Part shown: in pieces, positions 59,285 through 64,000 of the stretch
Position numbering within the stretch: position 1 is the stretch's first letter
How the letters are laid out: every line of letters starts with the position of its first letter
NCBI GenBank assembly: GCA_036676235.1
Contig: JAKFDI010000005.1
Span: forward strand, 19,072 to 83,071
Direction of reading: 5' to 3'
From: JAKFDI01 sp036676235
GTDB lineage: Bacteria; Pseudomonadota; Gammaproteobacteria; Burkholderiales; Burkholderiaceae_C
Length of the DNA: 64,000 nucleotides
The notes under the pieces: generated by a model
Told to the model about the DNA's origin: nothing
Database searches by the model: none
Seen by the model: only the letters and a program-made list of their open reading frames with translations
Made by a program: the position numbers and the translations under genes

Positions 59285-61174
59285 TCAATGCGCGGGCTGC
59301 CAGCGCGCGCTGATGAATACCGTGCGTCCGGCCTGGGCGTAGGTGTTGGCCAGCTGGTAGTCCTTGTCGAACACGTTGTCCAGGTGCACCGAGAGCTTCC
59401 ATGCCCGGTTGAGACGGTACTGCGCATCGAGGTTGAGCACGCCGTAGCCGCCCAGCACCAGCGTGTTGGCATCGTTGTCGTAGCGCTTGGCCGAGGCCAG
59501 CACCTCGGCGCCGAGCGACCACGCGGCCACGTCGGTCTCGGCCCGCACCGAGCCGTGGTGCCGCGCGCGGCGGCGCAACCACCTGCCGGTGTCGGCGTCC
59601 TTGGCCGACTGCAGGTCCAGCGACGCCGACAGCCGCACGCCGCCGAACGCGGTGCGGCCCGCCAGCGTCACGCCCTGCAGGGTGGCGCGGCCGGTGTTGC
59701 CGTAGCAGCCGAAGACGCCCGGGCAGATGGCCGGGTCGGGCGCGCCGAAGGTGATGAGGTCGGTCACGCGGTTGCGGTAGGCGGTAAGGCTCGCCTCGTG
59801 CACGCCGCGGCGCCAGGCAAGGCCCAGCTCCAGGTTGCGCGAGCTTTCGGGCTTCAGCGTGGCGCTGCCGTATTCGCTGAAGCGCTGGTACAGGGTCGGC
59901 GCGCGAAAGCCGGTGCCGGCCGAAGCCTGCGCGCGCCAGTGCTCGGCCAGGTCGATGCCGCCGGCGATGGAGCCGGTGGTGTGGCCACCGAATTCGCTGT
60001 CCTCGTCGTGGCGCAGGTGCAGCTGCAGCGCGCGCCCGCCGTCCTGCCATGAATAGCCGACGCCCAGCGAATCCTGGTGGCGCTTGCCGCGACCGGCCGA
60101 CTGGCTCAGGGAGCTGTTCTCGAGCGTGTCCTCGCGCCGCTCCAGCGTGACGTTCAGGCCGTGCGCGCCGAGCACGACGTCGTTCTGCCAGGCGTAGGTG
60201 TCGACCTTGGTGTGCGTCACGTAAGTGGACGGCAGCGTCTCGTAGCGGTCTTCCGAGCGGCCGGCGCTGACGAGGCTGGTCCAGGCCGGCAGCCAGCGCG
60301 CCGTCCAGGCGGCACGCAGGGTGTCCACGTCCTGCAGGCTGTGGTCGTCCGCGCCGTTGTTGTCGAAGGCGTCGTACTGGCCGTCGACCCGGCTCGTCGT
60401 GCCGGCCAGGTCCAGCCGGTGCTCGGGGCTGATGCGCAGGCCCAGGCTCGCGGCCGCGCTGCGGCTGCGGTAGCCGTCGCGGTCGGGATTCCAGGTGGTG
60501 GTCGTGCGATCGGTGTAGGAATTGAAGCCCTCGCTGACCTCGCGGGCCACCGAGACCTGCGCCTGAACGGTGTCGTTCGACCAGCCGAGGGCCGCGTCGG
60601 CCTTGGCCGTGCGGTGGCTGCCGGCGCCGAGGCCCACGCTGCCCTCGACGCCGCGGCCCTCGGGGCGGCGGGTGAAGATCTGCACCACGCCGCTGATGGC
60701 GTCCGAGCCGTAGACCGAACTCGCCGGCCCGCGCACGATCTCGATGCGCTCCACCTGCGACAGCGGAATGCCCTGCCACGACGCGCCGCCCGTCGATTGC
60801 GAATCGACGCGCACGCCGTCGATCAGCACGCTGGTAAAGCGCGACTCGCCGCCGCGCAGGAACAGCGAGGTGGTGCCCGCGGGGCCGCCGCTGCGGCTGA
60901 TCTCGATGCCGGGCGCGCGGCGCAGCAGATCGGCCACCGAGTCGGCGCCCGAGCGCTCGATGTCCTCGCGCGTGAGCACGGTGACGTCGGCCAGCACGTG
61001 GCTGAGCGGTGTCGGCGTGCGCGTGGCGGTGACGACGATGGGGTCGAAGGTGATGGGCGCGCGGGCGATGAGCGTCTGGGCAGACGCGGCCTGCGCGAGC
61101 AGGCAAAGGGAGATCAGGCCGAAGGCGAAGCCTGGCCGGGACGGGCGCGCGTGGCGCCGCTGGGGGGGTTTCAT
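59285..61174 (-). CDS. btuB: TonB-dependent outer-membrane cobalamin receptor
   Basis: A 629-residue TonB-dependent receptor. A signal peptide (to about QAASAQ) is followed by the TonB box DPIVVTATR, the plug domain (VLADVTVLTREDIERSGADSVADLLRRAPGIEI, LIDGVRV, IEIVRGPASSVYGSDAISGVVQIFT) and the barrel ending in a C-terminal VFISARWQPAH with an aromatic near the end. The position under a cobalamin riboswitch makes corrinoid the ligand. The start at 61174 is preferred; open codons continuing upstream belong to the riboswitch. Confidence 0.94.
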   Translation of the reverse strand: MKPPQRRHARPSRPGFAFGLISLCLLAQAASAQTLIARAPITFDPIVVTATRTPTPLSHVLADVTVLTREDIERSGADSVADLLRRAPGIEISRSGGPAGTTSLFLRGGESRFTSVLIDGVRVDSQSTGGASWQGIPLSQVERIEIVRGPASSVYGSDAISGVVQIFTRRPEGRGVEGSVGLGAGSHRTAKADAALGWSNDTVQAQVSVAREVSEGFNSYTDRTTTTWNPDRDGYRSRSAAASLGLRISPEHRLDLAGTTSRVDGQYDAFDNNGADDHSLQDVDTLRAAWTARWLPAWTSLVSAGRSEDRYETLPSTYVTHTKVDTYAWQNDVVLGAHGLNVTLERREDTLENSSLSQSAGRGKRHQDSLGVGYSWQDGGRALQLHLRHDEDSEFGGHTTGSIAGGIDLAEHWRAQASAGTGFRAPTLYQRFSEYGSATLKPESSRNLELGLAWRRGVHEASLTAYRNRVTDLITFGAPDPAICPGVFGCYGNTGRATLQGVTLAGRTAFGGVRLSASLDLQSAKDADTGRWLRRRARHHGSVRAETDVAAWSLGAEVLASAKRYDNDANTLVLGGYGVLNLDAQYRLNRAWKLSVHLDNVFDKDYQLANTYAQAGRTVFISARWQPAH

Positions 61175-61223
61175 GATGAAGAGTCCGCAGATCCAGAAGC
61201 CCGCTTCCCCGCAGGCTTCCGAC

Positions 61224-61466
61224 AATCGCAACGCGCGAAGCGCGATGCACCTTGTTGGCCGGTATCCGGGCTGGCGGAGACGACCCGTGTTTCCTTCCCA
61301 GGCACAAGGCCCAGTGGATGTGGACACGAGCTGACAGGCCCTAAGGCCTTCGTCCGCTTACCGTTGCGGGGGCAGCTCAGGTTGGAGTGCACTTGGCTGA
61401 ATGCGGCTCTTCCTGCTTCCCGTTTAACCGCGCCGGCTGGAGAGCCGGCGCGAGCACCAACGAGGG
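61224..61466 (-). ncRNA. Cobalamin riboswitch ahead of btuB
   Basis: The minus-strand leader carries the conserved blocks of the AdoCbl riboswitch in order: AAACGGGAAG (complement of 61416-61425), AGCCAAGTGCA, GCTGCCCCCGCAACGGTAAG (B12 box, includes 61357-61368), TGCCTGGGAAGG and GATACCGGCC (61257-61266). A GC-rich stem pairs either side of the aptamer. A downstream hairpin (GAAGCC/GGCTTC arms, 61196-61219) lacks a T tract, so control of translation start is more likely than termination. A TATGAT -10 lies at 61470-61475. Confidence 0.93.
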
Positions 61467-61625
61467 GAAATCATAGCGGAGCACGTGACGCGGCCGCTTG
61501 CGTGCGCGCAAGGTGATCGTGGGCGTGAGTGCAGGGCTACAACCAGAAACGCCGACCTCGGGGGCAACGCGCTCATGGCGCACGGCGGATCGCTGCGGAC
61601 AATCTCTGCCCACAGGGACAAAGGG

Positions 61626-62684
61626 ATGAATATGCGATCGGAAGTCCAAGGTTCGAGCGTGGCAAGCACACCGGCGCGGCGCGGGGGGCGGCTCGGCTTG
61701 GTATTGGTGTGCGCCGCGCTGAGCGGCTGCGAATGGTGGGCGCTGCGGCAGGCGCAGGAGCTTGCGCAATCGCCGCAGACGAAGGCCCAGGTGGAGGCAC
61801 TGGTCGCCAAGAGCCTGAAGCACCTGAGCTTCGTCGAAGGCGGCGGCTTCTGGCTCGGCGACTTCGGCGTGCTGATGGACGACAACGCGAAGAAGAACGA
61901 CATCGCGCCCGGGCCGGATGCGAAGCCCGGCGACAACCTGCCGTTCACCATCGACGAGGACAACAAGCCGGCGAAGTGGGTCGAGCTCGATGGGTTCTCG
62001 ATCCAGCGATACAAGGTGACCTACGGGGACTTCGATGTGTATGTGGCGGCGAATGCGCTGCCGGTGCATCCGCCCAAGGGTGACGACATCTTTCATGCCA
62101 TCTGGCAAGACGCCCGCAAAGCCGACGACGTGCCCGCTGGCGTCTCGTGGCATCAGGCCAAGGCGTATTGCCAGTGGCTGGGCAAGGCATCTGGCCTACC
62201 CTTTGATCTGCCGACGGAGGCGCAGTGGGAGTTCGCGGCGAGCAATCGCACGAACAGCTATCGACATCCCTTTCCGACCGATACGGGTTTGCTGGAAGAA
62301 GGCAGAACGCATCCAACGCATGAGCAGAAGAAGAAGTTGATTGGTTATCGCGGGGCGCTCTATCCGGTGGGGCGCTTTGCTCCGTCTTCCCTGGGACTGC
62401 ACGATCTTGTCGGCAATGGCTTTGAATGGATGAATGATTGGTACGCAGCAGATGCCTACCAGCACGGACCGGCTCGCAACCCGCAAGGGCCGGCGAAAGG
62501 AACCGAGAAGGTGAAGAGGGGAAAGGCCATGGGTGAAGACTTCGGCAGCGCCTTTCCGCACCTCACCCGCTATCACATGAATCCGGAAACATACATTCTT
62601 CCGAGTACGAAGAAGCCGTTCCCGTTCACCTATGAAAGCTTTCGCTGCGTCGTGAACCAGTCGGTGCCCGCGCAGACGAAGTAG
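61626..62684 (+). CDS. Lipoprotein with formylglycine-generating-enzyme (SUMF1) fold, no catalytic Cys
   Basis: A 352-residue lipoprotein: the N-terminus has RRGGRLGLVLVCAALSGC with the lipobox cysteine at 35. The rest matches the FGE-sulfatase/PvdO fold: MNVTYGDF-type VTYGDFDVYV, GVSWHQAKAYCQWLGKASGLPFDLPTEAQWEFAA, GLHDLVGNGFEWMNDWY and a final ESFRCVV. The RGGS-x-x-C type active-site cysteines of true FGE are absent (RGKAMGEDFG instead). Such lipoproteins are often encoded beside type VI secretion effectors and may act as periplasmic immunity or accessory proteins; that is inference. Its second half has lower GC than the surroundings. Confidence 0.8.
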   Translation: MNMRSEVQGSSVASTPARRGGRLGLVLVCAALSGCEWWALRQAQELAQSPQTKAQVEALVAKSLKHLSFVEGGGFWLGDFGVLMDDNAKKNDIAPGPDAKPGDNLPFTIDEDNKPAKWVELDGFSIQRYKVTYGDFDVYVAANALPVHPPKGDDIFHAIWQDARKADDVPAGVSWHQAKAYCQWLGKASGLPFDLPTEAQWEFAASNRTNSYRHPFPTDTGLLEEGRTHPTHEQKKKLIGYRGALYPVGRFAPSSLGLHDLVGNGFEWMNDWYAADAYQHGPARNPQGPAKGTEKVKRGKAMGEDFGSAFPHLTRYHMNPETYILPSTKKPFPFTYESFRCVVNQSVPAQTK

Positions 62685-62704
62685 CCAACAGGGGGGGGCT
62701 GCGC

Positions 62705-64000
62705 TCAGGCCAGCCCGTCCAGGCTCGCGCCCCGCCCTTGCATAGCGAGCGCGTACATCGGCGATGCGCCGATCTTGACCCGCGCCAGGAACTCACTGGT
62801 GTGGTTCATCGCAACCGCATAGCCCCGGGCCGGCTCGAGCGGCAGACGTGCATACACGGCTCGCAATTCGTCGTCGTAGCGGCTGTCCAGCGGCCCGATC
62901 TCCATGAAGCGCAGCAGGCCCTCGAAGTTGCCCTTGAAGCCGCCCTTCGCACCGGTCGGTCCGATGTGCTGCACCATGTTCTCGAACTGCCGGCGGCATT
63001 GCGCCCACCGGCAGATCTGGAGCACCGCCTTCTTGCGCTGCCCCATCACCTCGAACTCGAAGCCAGTGTTGGCGGGCATCAGCTTGGTCAACGTGCCGTG
63101 GCGGGTCAGCTGGTACAGCATGATTCCGTGTGCTTCCGGCACGCACAGGCGCAATTCGGCCGGATTGCCCAGCACGCGTTTCATCAAGGCGACGCGCTGA
63201 TCCTCGAGTTCACGTCTGCGCTCGAAATCGCTCCAACCAACGGCCACGTTCGAGTACACGTCGTCCATCCCGTTGAGCGTCATGACCTGCAGTTTCATCG
63301 CCGATTCATAGCACCCCGTCGTCAGCACCTGCAGCAACTCGAAGTTCGCATTCAGGAGGGCGTGGAACATCCAGCCCATGAAGTCCACGAGGCACTTGGC
63401 GTCGACTTCCAACCCGACCTCACCCTTCGCCCCGGGGCCGAGACACAGCCCTGCCTTGGCCCTCAGCCGGAACTTGCCCTTGTCGTAGTCCACCATCAGG
63501 CTGCCCGCCGCCCCCGCCCCCAACTGCGCCTCCACCTTCGGCCCGATGCTCGCCATGTCCACGAATTGGTCATTCGCCTCGGGGCTGAGGTACTGCAAGG
63601 CCCCCGTGAACTCGCCGCCGGCCTTCACGCCCGCGAACAGGTCGCCGCCTGCGCTCGCCTCGCCGCCCAGCTTGTCCAGTGACGCCTTGCGGGTCGCGGT
63701 GTCCGTGCCCTTCGGTCGCCGCGCCCCCTTGATGCCGGCGCGGGCCAGTTGGCTGTAGTCGACCTCCACGCCGAGTTCCGCCGCCGCGCTGGCGCCGGCG
63801 GCCGCCGTGAGCCTGGCCCGACCGAACAAACGCATCGCGCCGACGTGAAACTCTTTGCCCGACTTCACACCCGTCAACGCCCAGGCCCAGCCTTCGGCAC
63901 CCGGCAGATAGCCCTCGGCCGAACATTCGCCGTGGGCGATCATCAGTTCAGCCCGGGCGTTGAACTTGCCGCCCACCTTGCCGCCGCGCGGGTTCCACTC
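62705..64000 (-). CDS. Large type VI effector-like protein, partial (N-terminus outside window)
   Basis: At least 432 codons are open to the right edge, so the N-terminus is missing. The visible part has a glycine/alanine-rich region (ARLTAAAGASAAAELGVEVDYSQLA, SAGGDLFAGVKAGGEFTGALQYLSPEANDQF) and the block YDKGKFRLRAKAGLCLGPGAKGEVGLEVDAKCLVDFMGWMFHALLNANFELLQVL. These resemble the repeated regions of large proteins called T6SS effector BTH_I2691-like in Burkholderia. The last 200 residues contain several Cys and His (ICRWAQCRRQFENMVQHIG) and no recognised catalytic motif. It is convergent with the FGE-fold lipoprotein, 20 bases away. Confidence 0.6.
   Translation of the reverse strand, partial: EWNPRGGKVGGKFNARAELMIAHGECSAEGYLPGAEGWAWALTGVKSGKEFHVGAMRLFGRARLTAAAGASAAAELGVEVDYSQLARAGIKGARRPKGTDTATRKASLDKLGGEASAGGDLFAGVKAGGEFTGALQYLSPEANDQFVDMASIGPKVEAQLGAGAAGSLMVDYDKGKFRLRAKAGLCLGPGAKGEVGLEVDAKCLVDFMGWMFHALLNANFELLQVLTTGCYESAMKLQVMTLNGMDDVYSNVAVGWSDFERRRELEDQRVALMKRVLGNPAELRLCVPEAHGIMLYQLTRHGTLTKLMPANTGFEFEVMGQRKKAVLQICRWAQCRRQFENMVQHIGPTGAKGGFKGNFEGLLRFMEIGPLDSRYDDELRAVYARLPLEPARGYAVAMNHTSEFLARVKIGASPMYALAMQGRGASLDGLA

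Noticed and set aside
61175..61327. Open codons extending btuB upstream by about 51 residues
   Set aside because: The stretch is the 3-prime half of the cobalamin riboswitch, and the extension would destroy the signal peptide.
61626..62684. Sulfatase-modifying enzyme activity for the FGE-fold lipoprotein
   Set aside because: The active-site cysteines are absent and no sulfatase gene is near.
1..64000. tRNA or rRNA genes, insertion sequences, prophage or integrase genes
   Set aside because: I looked in the gaps and saw no cloverleaf-like CCA-ended sequence, no transposase or integrase motifs and no phage structural genes.

Overview
The window comes from a high-GC Gram-negative bacterium, almost certainly a betaproteobacterium of the order Burkholderiales. 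The evidence is gene content and order: a Bug/TctC-type binding protein, the erpA-anmK-M23 peptidase-tyrS-dtd neighbourhood, a rplM-rpsI pair, a liv transporter mixed with acyl-CoA ligases, and GC-rich palindromic repeats in operon gaps. Nothing points to a plasmid or phage. Most of it reads as ordinary chromosome; only the extreme right end looks accessory.

Layout, 0-12.9 kb: envelope and housekeeping genes on the plus strand (VanZ-like protein, small ferredoxin, hydrolase, DacA carboxypeptidase, D-amino acid transaminase, YbeD, stress protein, PLD-type cardiolipin synthase). Then come a diheme and a triheme cytochrome c, a DUF456 protein, and a metal-responsive locus with a CadR-like MerR regulator facing a small cation transporter across a classic 19-bp-spacer promoter. 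12.9-23.3 kb: trehalose synthesis (an unusual membrane-anchored OtsA plus OtsB), the modE-modABC molybdate locus with two matching 28-bp operators, two esterases/hydrolases and an amide-type ABC binding protein. 23.5-36.5 kb: htpG with a heat-shock-type promoter, SrkA-like kinase, ribosomal proteins L13/S9, a bactofilin, ErpA, AnmK, M23 peptidase, TyrRS, a CDF transporter and Dtd.

36.6-47.7 kb is one leftward block: long-chain-type acyl-CoA ligase, livG, livH, livM, liv binding protein, livF, a small protein, and a phenylacetate-CoA-ligase-like enzyme, followed by a Bug-type binding protein. A divergent Crp/Fnr-type regulator and a perfect inverted repeat sit at its head. The block probably imports and CoA-activates a carboxylic or aromatic acid. 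47.8-49.7 kb holds an orphan coiled-coil protein with a toxin-like C-terminus.

49.7-61.5 kb is a twelve-gene leftward cobalamin operon (btuB-cobU-btuF-btuC-btuD-cobO-cbiB-cobD-cobQ-cobT-cobS-cobC), mostly joined by 1- or 4-bp overlaps and headed by a clear cobalamin riboswitch. It encodes uptake and late assembly but no corrin-ring genes here, so it is a salvage operon as far as this window shows. The last 2.4 kb carries a formylglycine-enzyme-fold lipoprotein lacking the catalytic cysteines, convergent with a large protein running off the edge that resembles type VI secretion effectors.

The most distinctive non-coding signals are modular intergenic repeats whose hairpin stems differ between copies by compensating base changes, and a second ModE-type operator lying inside the modA signal-peptide codons.
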